DNA from: Rhodoferax sp. OV413
GTDB lineage: Bacteria; Pseudomonadota; Gammaproteobacteria; Burkholderiales; Burkholderiaceae_C
Direction: 5' to 3'
DNA length: 64,000 nucleotides
NCBI GenBank assembly: GCA_945861785.1
Contig: CAMAWD010000027.1
Span: 1-64,000 of the forward strand
The notes below the pieces were generated by a model, which saw only the letters and a program-made list of their open reading frames with translations, did no database searches and was not told the DNA's origin. Below, piece by piece: positions 53,823 to 62,538 of this stretch. How positions within the stretch are numbered: the first letter of the stretch is position 1; every line of letters starts with the position of its first letter. Both the position numbers and the translations under genes were made by a program.

Positions 53823-55133
53823 ATGAAATTTCCCGCTGCTATTCAAAGGGCAACCTTCAGCACGCCACGCGAAGGCTGGCTCGGATCCGTGCCGCGATCG
53901 GCCTCGCTGCTCGGCAAGCACATCATCCGCTACACCGCGGCGCTGGCCATCATGGGTGGCGTTTCCGCGGCAGTATTGGCGCAAGGCAATCCCATCAAGA
54001 TTGGCGTGGTCACGCCCAACGCCGGTGGCATGGCCATCATCGGTGATGACCTGGCGAGAAACTATGAACTTGCCGCCGACCAGATCAATGCCAAAGGCGG
54101 CATTCGCGGACGCAAGATCCAAGTGATCCGCGGCGACGCCACCAACGCGCAGGAAGCCATCGCTGCGGTTGAAAAGCTCGTGGGCCGCGACAAGGTGGAT
54201 GTGGTTGCCGGAACCATCGCGTCGTTCATGTCCATCGCCGCCAGCGAAGCCGCACTGAACTACAACGTGCTGTATTGGGAGACGAACTCCCTGGCAAAAA
54301 ATCTCACGGAGCGGGGCTTGCCCAACTTTGTGCGCGTCGGCCCCAGTTCGGACCATTTCGCCCAGGTTGCCGTACAGGGCACGCTTGATGTCCTGGCCAA
54401 GAAAATCGGCAAGGCACCCAAGGACCTCAAGGTGTGGGTCGAGCATGAAGACTCCAACTACGGTACGTCGATCGCTGAGGAGCAAAAGAAACTCTTCGAG
54501 AAGGCGGGAGCGACCGTGATGACCTCGGGCCACAGCCTCAAGGCCATCGATCTCACGGACTCCGTGTTGCGCGCCAAGAAGTTCGCCCCGGATGTCTATA
54601 TCACCGCCGGCTATGTGGTGGATACGAATCTGCTGCTTCGTACGGCCCGAGAGCAGACCTTCAAGCCCAGCGCGATCATCCTCGTGGGAGTCGGTGACAC
54701 GAACGAGACACTGAGCGCGCTCGGTGCCGACTACCTGAATGGCGTCATTGTGTCGTCGTACCCGCGTGCCCAAGTCAATCCCAAGTTTGGCCCCGGCGCA
54801 ATGGACGTGGCCAAGGCCTACGAGGCGAAATTCAAGGTTCCCCCGGTCGCCACATCCGGCACCAACGGCTATGTGGGCATGATGATGCTGGCCAGGGCGA
54901 TCGACGCAGCGGGCGGGTCCACGGCCTACAAGGACGTCATTGCCGCAGCGAAGAAGCTGGATGTTCCCGTAGGCACTTATGAGACGGGCTACGGCATCAA
55001 GCTCGACGACAACGGGCAGAACACCCGGGCCATGCCGATCCTCTCGCAATGGCAGGATGGCAAGGTCGTGGTTGTGTATCCGACCGATGCCATGCTAAGC
55101 GGCACAGAGCTCCGCCCCCTCGGGCGCAAGTAA
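53823..55133 (+). CDS. Branched-chain-amino-acid-type ABC transporter substrate-binding protein (LivK-like)
   Basis: 436 aa from ATG 53823. A long leader with a hydrophobic stretch (ALAIMGGVSAAVLAQ) precedes NPIKIGVVTPNAGGMAIIGD. ADQINAKGGIRGRKIQV and the two-lobed periplasmic fold (VGPSSDHFAQVAVQ) are LivK/AmiC-like. In this context the ligand is probably a hydrophobic acid or ketone-derived acid rather than leucine. It leads the liv-type operon. Confidence 0.93.
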   Translation: MKFPAAIQRATFSTPREGWLGSVPRSASLLGKHIIRYTAALAIMGGVSAAVLAQGNPIKIGVVTPNAGGMAIIGDDLARNYELAADQINAKGGIRGRKIQVIRGDATNAQEAIAAVEKLVGRDKVDVVAGTIASFMSIAASEAALNYNVLYWETNSLAKNLTERGLPNFVRVGPSSDHFAQVAVQGTLDVLAKKIGKAPKDLKVWVEHEDSNYGTSIAEEQKKLFEKAGATVMTSGHSLKAIDLTDSVLRAKKFAPDVYITAGYVVDTNLLLRTAREQTFKPSAIILVGVGDTNETLSALGADYLNGVIVSSYPRAQVNPKFGPGAMDVAKAYEAKFKVPPVATSGTNGYVGMMMLARAIDAAGGSTAYKDVIAAAKKLDVPVGTYETGYGIKLDDNGQNTRAMPILSQWQDGKVVVVYPTDAMLSGTELRPLGRK

Positions 55134-55161
55134 GCCGTCGTCCGCGTTCCGGTAGATCTGA

Positions 55162-55184
55162 GCCGGCGGTGCTGCGCCGCCGGC
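55162..55184 (+). terminator. Strong hairpin between livK and livH
   Basis: GCCGGCGG pairs with CCGCCGGC around a 7-base loop. The position, between the binding-protein gene and the first permease, is where liv-type operons often carry a partial terminator or RNA-stabilising stem that keeps livK transcripts in excess. Confidence 0.45.
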
Positions 55185-55204
55185 CATAGCCAAGGCCTGT
55201 CCCG

Positions 55205-56095
55205 ATGGAACAATTCTCCAACATCCTCACGCTCGGACTGCTGCTCGGCGGCATCTATGCGTTGGTGAGCGTCGGACTCAATCTGATCTTCGGAGTGATC
55301 CGAATCATCAATTTCGCACAGGGCGAGTTCGTCATGCTTGGCATGTACGGGGCCTACGCTTGTTATTCGTTCTTGGGTATCGATCCCTATGTCGCATTGT
55401 TTCTTGTGGTCCCTGTTTTGGGACTGCTCGGAATGGCTGTCTACTGGTTCATCATGCGTCCCTTGCAGAACGAATCGATGATGCAGGTTTTCGCGAGCTT
55501 TGGACTCCTGTTGGTTCTGCAAAATGCCGTGCTTGGAATCACCGGCGGCCTGACTTACAGCGTCAACACGCCGCTGTCGAATATCACGTATGGCTTGGGG
55601 TCCATCCAGATTTCCCTTTCCCGCCTGGTTGTCCTGATCGCGGCGGCGGTGGTAGCGCTGGTGCTCGGCGTATTCCTGACGCGAACCACATTCGGCCAGG
55701 CGATCCGAGCCGTGGCCCAGGACCGCAAAGGCGCCCAGCTCATGGGCATCAACGTGGAGCGCACCTTCATGTGGAGTTTTGCCATCGGCACCGGGCTGGC
55801 GGGACTGGCTGGGGTGCTGCTGACACCGATCTTCACCATGTCACCGCAGATCGGCGGGAATTTCATCATGGCTGCTTTTGCGGTCGTGGTCCTGGGTGGC
55901 CTGGGAAGCGTTCTGGGGGCATTCATCGGAGGCTTCCTCGTGGGCTTGACAGAGGCGATCGGCGGGTATTACGTTGATCCGGTTCTGAAAAATGCCATCC
56001 TGTTCTCTGTGTTCATAGTCGTGCTGCTCGTCAAGCCGTCCGGGCTTCTCGGACACGCAGGTGCCGAGGAGGTCGGCCTTCGTGAGCAACACTGA
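55205..56095 (+). CDS. Branched-chain-type ABC transporter permease (LivH-like)
   Basis: 296 aa, about eight membrane segments. LGGIYALVSVGLNLIFGVIR and NFAQGEFVMLGMYGAYACY at the start, and the GVLLTPIFTMSP and VLGGLGSVLGAFIGGFLVGL blocks, are typical of LivH. It overlaps livM by 14 bp, and pairs with the LivM-like subunit. Confidence 0.94.
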   Translation: MEQFSNILTLGLLLGGIYALVSVGLNLIFGVIRIINFAQGEFVMLGMYGAYACYSFLGIDPYVALFLVVPVLGLLGMAVYWFIMRPLQNESMMQVFASFGLLLVLQNAVLGITGGLTYSVNTPLSNITYGLGSIQISLSRLVVLIAAAVVALVLGVFLTRTTFGQAIRAVAQDRKGAQLMGINVERTFMWSFAIGTGLAGLAGVLLTPIFTMSPQIGGNFIMAAFAVVVLGGLGSVLGAFIGGFLVGLTEAIGGYYVDPVLKNAILFSVFIVVLLVKPSGLLGHAGAEEVGLREQH

Positions 56096-57134
56096 TCCAA
56101 ACTCGCAGGCAAATGGCCCGGTGAACAAAGACAAGAACATTCCCCCATGGAAGCGCGTTCGCACGTTCAAGAGTGAGACGCCCGGCCTGGCTGCGGTCTT
56201 TGCGGTTCTTGGCCTGGTCATTTTCCTGCTCGCGGACGACCCCTTTGGCGTCAACATGTTGGCTGTCGCCTTGTTGTTCGCCGGCTTGGCGGTCTCCTGG
56301 AACATCGTGGGAGGCCTCGGGGGCCAGTTCTCCATGGCGCACAGTGTCTTCTTCGCTGTTGGAGCGTATACGGCGGCCAACCTCTTCCTGCACTTTCAGG
56401 TCTCACCCTGGATATCGCTGCTTCCCGCAGCCGTGCTGAGTGCCGCGATCGCATGCCTGATTTCCTGGCCCGTATTCAGGTTGAAAGGCCCGTTCTTCGC
56501 CATCGCGACCATGGCCTTCACCGAAGTGGCGCTCGCCCTTGCGATGCACTTCACCTCGATCACGGGTGGGGCGCGCGGCTTGTCGGTTCCGTTCAAGGCT
56601 GGCCTGGAGAACATGATTTTTCGCCAGCGATGGTCGTACGCCGTGCTGATGCTGGGCTATTGCGCTTTTGCGCTGATCGTGATGGCGGTCATCACCCGCA
56701 GCCGGCTGGGCTATTACCTCCAGGCCGTCCGGGACAACGAGAGTGCAGCGTTGGCATCCGGCATCAGCGTTATCCGCACCAAACTGGCCGGGATGGCCAT
56801 CAGCGCGGCACTGACCGGCATGGGAGGCGTTTTCTTCGTGATGTATGTTCGCGTGGTCGACCCGGCTGGCCTGCTCTCGCTCTTTGACATTGGCGTCAAG
56901 ATCGCCTTGATAGCGATGATTGGCGGCATTGGAACGATCTACGGCCCCTTGCTCGGCGCATTGTTAATCGTGCCGCTGGACCTGTGGTTGCGCGCATTCA
57001 TAGGCGGCAAGTTGCCAGGCGGCAATCTCCTGGTCCTGGGCATCATCCTGATCTTTGCCTCGCTGTTTCTCAAGCAGGGTATGCACGGCGCAATCAAAGC
57101 GATGTGGGCATTCCTGATGCGGAGGAAGCCGTGA
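56082..57134 (+). CDS. Branched-chain-type ABC transporter permease (LivM-like)
   Basis: 350 aa from GTG 56082 (VSNTDPNSQANG): AGGAGG lies nine bases upstream, which decides the start. Family marks: SWNIVGGLGGQFSMAHSVFF, FRLKGPFFAIATMAFTEVAL, YYLQAVRDNESAALASGI and MIGGIGTIYGPLLGALLIV. GTGA overlap links it to livG. Confidence 0.94.
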   Translation: MSNTDPNSQANGPVNKDKNIPPWKRVRTFKSETPGLAAVFAVLGLVIFLLADDPFGVNMLAVALLFAGLAVSWNIVGGLGGQFSMAHSVFFAVGAYTAANLFLHFQVSPWISLLPAAVLSAAIACLISWPVFRLKGPFFAIATMAFTEVALALAMHFTSITGGARGLSVPFKAGLENMIFRQRWSYAVLMLGYCAFALIVMAVITRSRLGYYLQAVRDNESAALASGISVIRTKLAGMAISAALTGMGGVFFVMYVRVVDPAGLLSLFDIGVKIALIAMIGGIGTIYGPLLGALLIVPLDLWLRAFIGGKLPGGNLLVLGIILIFASLFLKQGMHGAIKAMWAFLMRRKP

Positions 57135-57856
57135 GCGCGGTGCAACTCTCCGTACAGGGCGTGACCAAGCGATTCGGCGGTCTGGTCGCGGTCGACGATG
57201 TGTCCTTCGATGTAAACCAAGGGAACCTGATCAGCCTGATCGGGCCCAATGGCGCGGGGAAGACCACACTCTTCAATATCCTGACTGGCCAGTTGGTTCC
57301 CAGTGCGGGCAAGGTGGTTTTTGAGGGCGCAGACATTGGCACCCTGCCGCCGAACGACCGCGCCCGGCTTGGCTTTGGCCGCACCTTTCAGATTTCCCAG
57401 ACACTGACATCGCTGACTGCCCTGGAAAACGCGATGATCGGCGCGTTCCTGCGTTCCAGGTCCATCCCTGTCGCCGCAGAGATGGCTTACCTGGCCCTGG
57501 AAAAAGTGGGGCTTGGTCGCCGTGACCATATTCGTGCTGGCCACCTGACGCTTGGAGAAAGGCGCCGACTGGAGGTCGCCCGCGCCTTGGCGATGCAACC
57601 GCGGGTCTTGCTGCTCGATGAGGTGATGGCGGGCCTCAATCAATCGGAGGTCAATGGAATTGTCGATCTGGTGTTGAGCCTCAACCAGTCAGGCCACACG
57701 ATCATCGTGATCGAGCACAACCTCAAGGTGGTTCGAGCATTCTCACAACGCGTGCTCGTTCTCAACCGCGGGACCATTCTTGCGCAGGGGACCGCTGACG
57801 AGGTCCTGAGCAATGCCGACGTGATCGAAGCCTATGTAGGGAAGAGCAAGACATGA
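57131..57856 (+). CDS. Branched-chain-type ABC transporter ATPase (LivG-like)
   Basis: 241 aa from GTG 57131, overlapping the livM stop. Walker A GPNGAGKTTLFN, Q-loop GFGRTFQISQTLTSL, signature LTLGERRRLEVARAL, Walker B VLLLDEVMAGLNQ. The ATPase pairs with the LivF-like subunit that begins at the ATGA overlap. Confidence 0.95.
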   Translation: MSAVQLSVQGVTKRFGGLVAVDDVSFDVNQGNLISLIGPNGAGKTTLFNILTGQLVPSAGKVVFEGADIGTLPPNDRARLGFGRTFQISQTLTSLTALENAMIGAFLRSRSIPVAAEMAYLALEKVGLGRRDHIRAGHLTLGERRRLEVARALAMQPRVLLLDEVMAGLNQSEVNGIVDLVLSLNQSGHTIIVIEHNLKVVRAFSQRVLVLNRGTILAQGTADEVLSNADVIEAYVGKSKT

Positions 57857-58569
57857 CGAGCCTACTGGAGGTCCGGGCCCTGGATGCCGGCTATGGGGAT
57901 ATCAGCGTGCTGCATGGCGTCAGCCTCCATGCGCAGCGGGCTGAAATCATCAGCATCGTCGGTGCCAATGGTGCGGGCAAGACCACCCTGCTGTCTGCAT
58001 TGGCCGGGCTGGTCCGCCCCACAGCCGGCGAAGTCTGGTTTGGCGGCGAGAACATCACCCGTATGCCCGCCTACAAACGCCCTCACCACCATCTGGCCTT
58101 GGTCGCCGAGGGTGGCCGCCTTTTTCCATTCATGTCGGTTCAGGAAAACCTTCACCTCGGCGCCTATCCAAAGGCAGTCCGTGCCGGACGCGATCAGCGA
58201 ATGGAGGAAGTTTTCGAGATTTTTCCAGTTCTGAAGGAGCGACGCAAGCAGTTTGCCGGTCACCTTTCCGGTGGTGAGCGCCAGATGTGCGCCATCGCCC
58301 GGGCCATGATGTCCCGGCCGACGCTGCTGATGCTTGATGAACCCTCGGTGGGATTGTCTCCACTGATTACCTACGAGGTCTTTGCTGCGGTGAAGGCACT
58401 CGTCAGAAAGGAAGGCTTGACCGTGGTTCTCGTCGAACAGAATGTGGGCATCGCGCTGGAGATCGCGGACCGGGGCTATGTCCTCGACCATGGGGCGATC
58501 GTCCATCAAGGGTTGGCGGCGGACCTGATCAACGATCCCCTGATCAAAGAAACCTACATGGGCCTTTGA
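57853..58569 (+). CDS. Branched-chain-type ABC transporter ATPase (LivF-like)
   Basis: 238 aa. Walker A GANGAGKTTLLSALA, signature LSGGERQMCAIARAM, Walker B LLMLDEPSVGLSP, and VLVEQNVGIALEIADRGYVL at the end, all LivF-typical. It closes the transporter block; 329 bp separate it from the thioesterase gene. Confidence 0.95.
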   Translation: MTSLLEVRALDAGYGDISVLHGVSLHAQRAEIISIVGANGAGKTTLLSALAGLVRPTAGEVWFGGENITRMPAYKRPHHHLALVAEGGRLFPFMSVQENLHLGAYPKAVRAGRDQRMEEVFEIFPVLKERRKQFAGHLSGGERQMCAIARAMMSRPTLLMLDEPSVGLSPLITYEVFAAVKALVRKEGLTVVLVEQNVGIALEIADRGYVLDHGAIVHQGLAADLINDPLIKETYMGL

Positions 58570-58898
58570 GTTTCCAGGCCCGCCATGTTCTGCCATCCAA
58601 ACCCAAAGGCGTTGCTCGGCGGACGCTTCGACCGACGGCAGGAACGGACGGTGGATGCTGGCAGCGTCACCAATACGGTCACCCAGCCAAGACCCCAAGG
58701 CCTCCCGCACCTCAAAGTCTCTGAGCGCGGGTGAGCCGGAAGCCAGGCAATTGCAAAGCATGCTACATTTCCATCGACCAAACAATTGTTTGTTTTGTAG
58801 CAAGTCCGCATGACTTCACGGGGCACATGCTCGAATATGCAAATCACTTGCAATCGGACCAGCCGAAAACTGAGCCCTGATGCGATGAAGGACCGTCG
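58570..58898. other. Intergenic region before the thioesterase/monooxygenase operon
   Basis: 329 bp. A minus frame here encodes LRDFEVREALGSWLGDRIGD, which looks protein-like but matches no family I know. Near the right half lies the CAAACAATTGTTTG palindrome (58779-58792), presumably in the promoter of the downstream genes. Nothing else was recognised. Confidence 0.45.
58779..58792. promoter_or_regulatory. Perfect palindrome CAAACAATTGTTTG
   Basis: A 14-bp perfect dyad 106 bp upstream of the thioesterase start. A two-mismatch copy lies between the divergent LLM and livK genes (53720-53733). The pair defines a likely operator of the TetR-family regulator encoded at 61.9-62.5 kb, coordinating both blocks. 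Confidence 0.65.
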
Positions 58899-59378
58899 AT
58901 GAGCCTGACACAAGACCAGCTCCAAGCCGTGCTCGAAACCTGCGAGTTCGACCGTTGGCTCGGGCTGAGCATCCAGTCGCTGGACAAGTCCACACTGACG
59001 GTCGTGTTGCCATTCCGCACCGAGATCGTCGGAACTCCAAAGATCAAGCACCTGCACGGTGGCGTGGTCGCCAGTTTGATTGACGCAACCGGTTGTTACC
59101 TGTTGATCGGACTGCTGAACAAGCGTGTCTCAACGGCCAGTCTGGTGGTTGACTACCTCCGACCGGCGCATGGCAACCTGGTAGCGGTGGCCCGACTGGT
59201 CAAGATGGGCAGCAGGATTTGCAACGTCTCGGTCGAGGTGACCGGGGAGGATGGCAAGCTTGCCGCCACCGGCCGGCTGACCGTCGTGCCATTGAATGTG
59301 GTCCTGGGCGAAGAAGGCCAATTGGCAGAGTCAGCCGGGGTGCGCGGTCCGCTCCAAGGACATGGAATGCAGGCATAA
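58899..59378 (+). CDS. PaaI-type hotdog-fold acyl-CoA thioesterase
   Basis: 159 aa. The active-site stretch is IKHLHGGVVASLIDATGCYL, with the HGG and Asp residues of PaaI thioesterases, followed by VDYLRPAHGNLVAVARLVKM. It hydrolyses a CoA thioester, probably releasing CoA from a dead-end intermediate. The first gene after the operator, it precedes the monooxygenase by 78 bp. Confidence 0.9.
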   Translation: MSLTQDQLQAVLETCEFDRWLGLSIQSLDKSTLTVVLPFRTEIVGTPKIKHLHGGVVASLIDATGCYLLIGLLNKRVSTASLVVDYLRPAHGNLVAVARLVKMGSRICNVSVEVTGEDGKLAATGRLTVVPLNVVLGEEGQLAESAGVRGPLQGHGMQA

Positions 59379-59456
59379 AGGGCATGCCCCGGGGCCTCAG
59401 CCAACTCGACCGTTGCGCGCATGGCGCGCAACCCAGTCAACGAAAGGGATAGCAAG

Positions 59457-61094
59457 ATGACGAACGAAGCGGACTTCGATGCTGTGGTGATCGGGGCAGG
59501 ATTGTCGGGCATGTACCAGACTTACCGGCTGCGCGAAATGGGCTACCGTGTGATGGGCGTTGAGGCCTCGGACAACATTGGTGGTGTCTGGCACCACAAC
59601 CGCTATCCGGGGGCGCGCATCGATTCGGAGAGCGAGGTCTACGGCTACTTCTGGAATGAGCAACTCATGCAGGAGTTCAACTGGTCCGAGCGCTTCGCAG
59701 GACAGCCTGAAGTGCTGAGGTACATTTATCGCGCGGCCGAGATCATGGACATCCGCAAGGACTACCTGTTCAACGCCAGGGTCCAGAGGGCGGTGTTCGA
59801 TGACGCGACCAATCTATGGACACTGGAATTCCAACAGGCAGGTGTCGCGCCGCTCACGGCACGGTTCGTGTTTTCTGCGCTGGGCCCGTTGTCTGCTCCG
59901 CAGTTGCCCGATGTGTCTGGCATTCACACCTTCAAGGGCGAGACGTACCACACGGCACTTTGGCCACGCGATCCTGACGGATTCGGCCCGGCGCAACTGG
60001 ATTTTTCCAACCAGCGGGTCGCAGTTATCGGGCTCGGATCGTCAGGTGTACAAGTGATTCAGGAGATGGCCAAGCAGGCCGGGCACCTGACGGTCTTCCT
60101 GCGCTCGCCCAACTGGTGCACACCACTGGGCAACGGGCCCATGACGGCGCAGCGGATGGGCCATATCAAATCGCACTACAGCGAGTTGGTCGCGAAATGC
60201 GATGCCTCCATTGCAGGCTTTCCACACGAGTTCATTCCGAAGAACCTGTTCGATGTGCCGCAGGAGGAACGCGACGCCAAGCTCGAGGAGTTGTACCACG
60301 GGCCGGGCTTCTCTCTGTGGCTTGGCGCTTATCAGGACGTCCTCTCGGACCCGGCAGCCAACAAGTATGTGTCGGATTTCGTGGCCCGGAAGATCCGCGA
60401 ACGTGTGAAGGACCCCCGCATTGCTGAAATGCTGACGCCGAAGGACCACGGTTTCGGGTTGAAGCGGGTTCCACTCGAGACCAATTACTACGAGGTCTAC
60501 AACCAGGCCAACGTCTCGGTGGTCGATCTCAACGTCACACCCATCACCCGCATCACCCCCGGCGGCATACAGACCACGGATGCCCTGCACGAATTCGACG
60601 TGATCATCTTCGCGACCGGTTTCGATGCGATCAAGGGATCGTGGACCCGCATCGACATTCGCGGCTCGGGCGGTGTCGCCCTGAAGGATGAATGGGAAAA
60701 GGGGGTCAAGACCTACATGGGTCTGCAATGCCCCGGCTTCCCCAATTTCTTCACCTTGGTCGGGCCCCAGAACGGTGCCACCTTCTGCAACATCCCGCGC
60801 TGCTCCGCCGTGGTCGTGGACTGGTTGAGCGAGATGATGGCCCATGTGAAGACTTCCAACATCCATCGCATCGAACCGGATCAGACCGCGGCCGAGGACT
60901 GGACGCTCTACTGTGCCAAGCTGATGGACAAGATGCTGCTGGGCCAGACGAACTCCTGGTTCACGGGTATCAACAGGAACATCAAGGGCCGCGACAAACG
61001 CGAGGTGTTGCTGTTTGTTGGCGGCAATCCCAAGTTCCGGGATTATTGCGATGAGGTGCGCGAGAGCAACTACAAAGGGTTCATCCTGGCGTAA
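59457..61094 (+). CDS. Baeyer-Villiger-type flavin monooxygenase
   Basis: 545 aa from ATG 59457 (MTNEADFDAVVIGAGL); an ATG at 59421 adds twelve residues. FAD site GAGLSGMYQTYRLRE, the Baeyer-Villiger fingerprint F-x-G-x3-H-x3-W as FKGETYHTALWPRD, and the second dinucleotide site GLGSSGVQVI. The family converts ketones to esters or lactones with NADPH and O2. The neighbours (epoxide hydrolase, LLM oxidoreductase, SDR, CoA ligase) fit a cyclic-ketone or terpenoid route. Confidence 0.93.
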   Translation: MTNEADFDAVVIGAGLSGMYQTYRLREMGYRVMGVEASDNIGGVWHHNRYPGARIDSESEVYGYFWNEQLMQEFNWSERFAGQPEVLRYIYRAAEIMDIRKDYLFNARVQRAVFDDATNLWTLEFQQAGVAPLTARFVFSALGPLSAPQLPDVSGIHTFKGETYHTALWPRDPDGFGPAQLDFSNQRVAVIGLGSSGVQVIQEMAKQAGHLTVFLRSPNWCTPLGNGPMTAQRMGHIKSHYSELVAKCDASIAGFPHEFIPKNLFDVPQEERDAKLEELYHGPGFSLWLGAYQDVLSDPAANKYVSDFVARKIRERVKDPRIAEMLTPKDHGFGLKRVPLETNYYEVYNQANVSVVDLNVTPITRITPGGIQTTDALHEFDVIIFATGFDAIKGSWTRIDIRGSGGVALKDEWEKGVKTYMGLQCPGFPNFFTLVGPQNGATFCNIPRCSAVVVDWLSEMMAHVKTSNIHRIEPDQTAAEDWTLYCAKLMDKMLLGQTNSWFTGINRNIKGRDKREVLLFVGGNPKFRDYCDEVRESNYKGFILA

Positions 61095-61142
61095 GCGTGC
61101 TTGTTGCGCTGTATTGGTTCAATCATTAAGGAGATAACAGGT

Positions 61143-61892
61143 ATGACTCGACTTGCAGGCAAGATCGCCGCGGTGACCGGTGCGGGCCGTGGCTTGGGCG
61201 CGGCGATCGCGACAGGGCTGGCTGCCGAAGGGGCCCATGTCCTGGTGGTGGACATGGACAGGGCGGCAGCCGAAGCCGTCGCAGGGCAAATCAAGGCTGC
61301 TGGTGGTGCGGCAACCGCCGAAACCCTGGACATCAGCGACCGGGAGGCAGTATTGGCCTTCGGCCGCCGTGTGGTGGAGCAATACGGCTCGATCGATGTT
61401 CTGGTGAACAACGCAGGCATCTCGCCCCGTGTCCCGCTGAACGACCCCAATCTGATGCCAATGTGGGACAAGGTCATCGGCGTGAATCTCAATGGCCAGT
61501 GGGACCTGACGATCGCCCTGTTGCCTGCTCTGAAGCACGCTGGCGCAAGCCTGATCTTCATCGCGTCGATCGCCGCTTTCACCGCGCCGCGCTCCAGCGC
61601 CGCCTACGGTGCAGCCAAGGCGGGTATCCGTTCGCTGGTCCAGTATTTCGCCCGCGAGCTCGGCCCCATGGGTGTGCGGGTCAACGCACTCGCACCAGGT
61701 CGCATGCTCACCGACATGACCTTTGATGCGGTCAAGGGGCCGGCGGGCGCGAAATTCCTGGAGCGTGTACCCCTGGGGCGCAACGGTGAGGCGCACGAAA
61801 TTGCCGGGCCCGCCGTCTTCCTTGCCTCCGACATGTCGTCCTATGTGACCGGTGTGACGATCCCGGTGGATGGCGGCTTCCTGGCGCTGTGA
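61143..61892 (+). CDS. Short-chain dehydrogenase/reductase
   Basis: 249 aa from ATG 61143 with AAGGAG upstream. TGAGRGLGAAIATGL cofactor site, NNAGISPRVPL, IASIAAF serine region, AAYGAAKAG (Tyr-x3-Lys) and a final VDGGFLAL. It probably oxidises the alcohol that precedes or follows the Baeyer-Villiger step. It lies 48 bp after the monooxygenase gene and converges on the TetR gene. Confidence 0.92.
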   Translation: MTRLAGKIAAVTGAGRGLGAAIATGLAAEGAHVLVVDMDRAAAEAVAGQIKAAGGAATAETLDISDREAVLAFGRRVVEQYGSIDVLVNNAGISPRVPLNDPNLMPMWDKVIGVNLNGQWDLTIALLPALKHAGASLIFIASIAAFTAPRSSAAYGAAKAGIRSLVQYFARELGPMGVRVNALAPGRMLTDMTFDAVKGPAGAKFLERVPLGRNGEAHEIAGPAVFLASDMSSYVTGVTIPVDGGFLAL

Positions 61893-61904
61893 TCGGCGTT
61901 CACA

Positions 61905-61925
61905 CTTTGGCCAGGGCCACCAAGG
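61905..61925. terminator. Imperfect hairpin between convergent SDR and TetR genes
   Basis: CTT-TGGC and GCCA-CCAAG pair around a 4-base loop in the 43-bp gap between convergent genes. The stem has a bulge and no clear T-run, so it is only a weak bidirectional terminator candidate. Confidence 0.3.
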
Positions 61926-61935
61926 TCTTTGACCG

Positions 61936-62538
61936 CTAACGAGGTGCCCTCAATCCGCCAATCAATGCATCGGCGAGTTGATTGCCAATCTCATCGGCAC
62001 TGGAGGGCCCGTCTGGTGAAAACCACTCCGGAATCCAATTTAGAGCACCCAGAATGCCAAAGACGGAAACTCGCAGGACGAGTTCAGAAGAGAACTCGCC
62101 GCACGCAACGCCATCCGCGACGATTTTTGTGAAACCGTCCCCATAGCGGCGGCGCATCTTGACCACTTTCGCCCGGTAGGGCTCCTTCAGAAACCGCCAT
62201 TCGTGAAAAACCACAAATGTGCGCTCGGGATTCGCCGCAACGACCTTCACATGGGTGACGATCGCCGCGCGCAGCTTTTCCGTGGGAGACAAAGCGACGC
62301 CGTCAAGGCTGCGCAATATCGCAAGATAAGGTTCGATGCCGGTTTGCACAATCTCCGCCAGCAAGCTCTCCTTGCTGTCGATGTGTGCATACAGGCTGCC
62401 CGCCAAAATACCAACCTCTTGCGCGATATCGCGCATCGTCGTGCCGTTGTACCCCATGGCACCAAACAAACGTATTGCAGCGCTGTTGATGGCCTCGCGC
62501 GGCGTGGCGTCCTTGACCTTGCCGATCGGCTTGCTCAC
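61936..62538 (-). CDS. TetR/AcrR-family transcriptional regulator
   Basis: 200 aa from GTG 62538, which overlaps the stop of the acyl-CoA ligase gene (GTGA). N-terminal helix-turn-helix MRDIAQEVGILAGSLYAHID, preceded by AINSAAIRLFGAMGYNGTTM; the C-terminal helical domain binds the ligand. It is coupled to the ligase gene and is the only regulator in the 51-64 kb module. The two CAAACA-type dyads are its likely operators, and an acyl-CoA intermediate the likely inducer (inference). Confidence 0.9.
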   Translation of the reverse strand: MSKPIGKVKDATPREAINSAAIRLFGAMGYNGTTMRDIAQEVGILAGSLYAHIDSKESLLAEIVQTGIEPYLAILRSLDGVALSPTEKLRAAIVTHVKVVAANPERTFVVFHEWRFLKEPYRAKVVKMRRRYGDGFTKIVADGVACGEFSSELVLRVSVFGILGALNWIPEWFSPDGPSSADEIGNQLADALIGGLRAPR

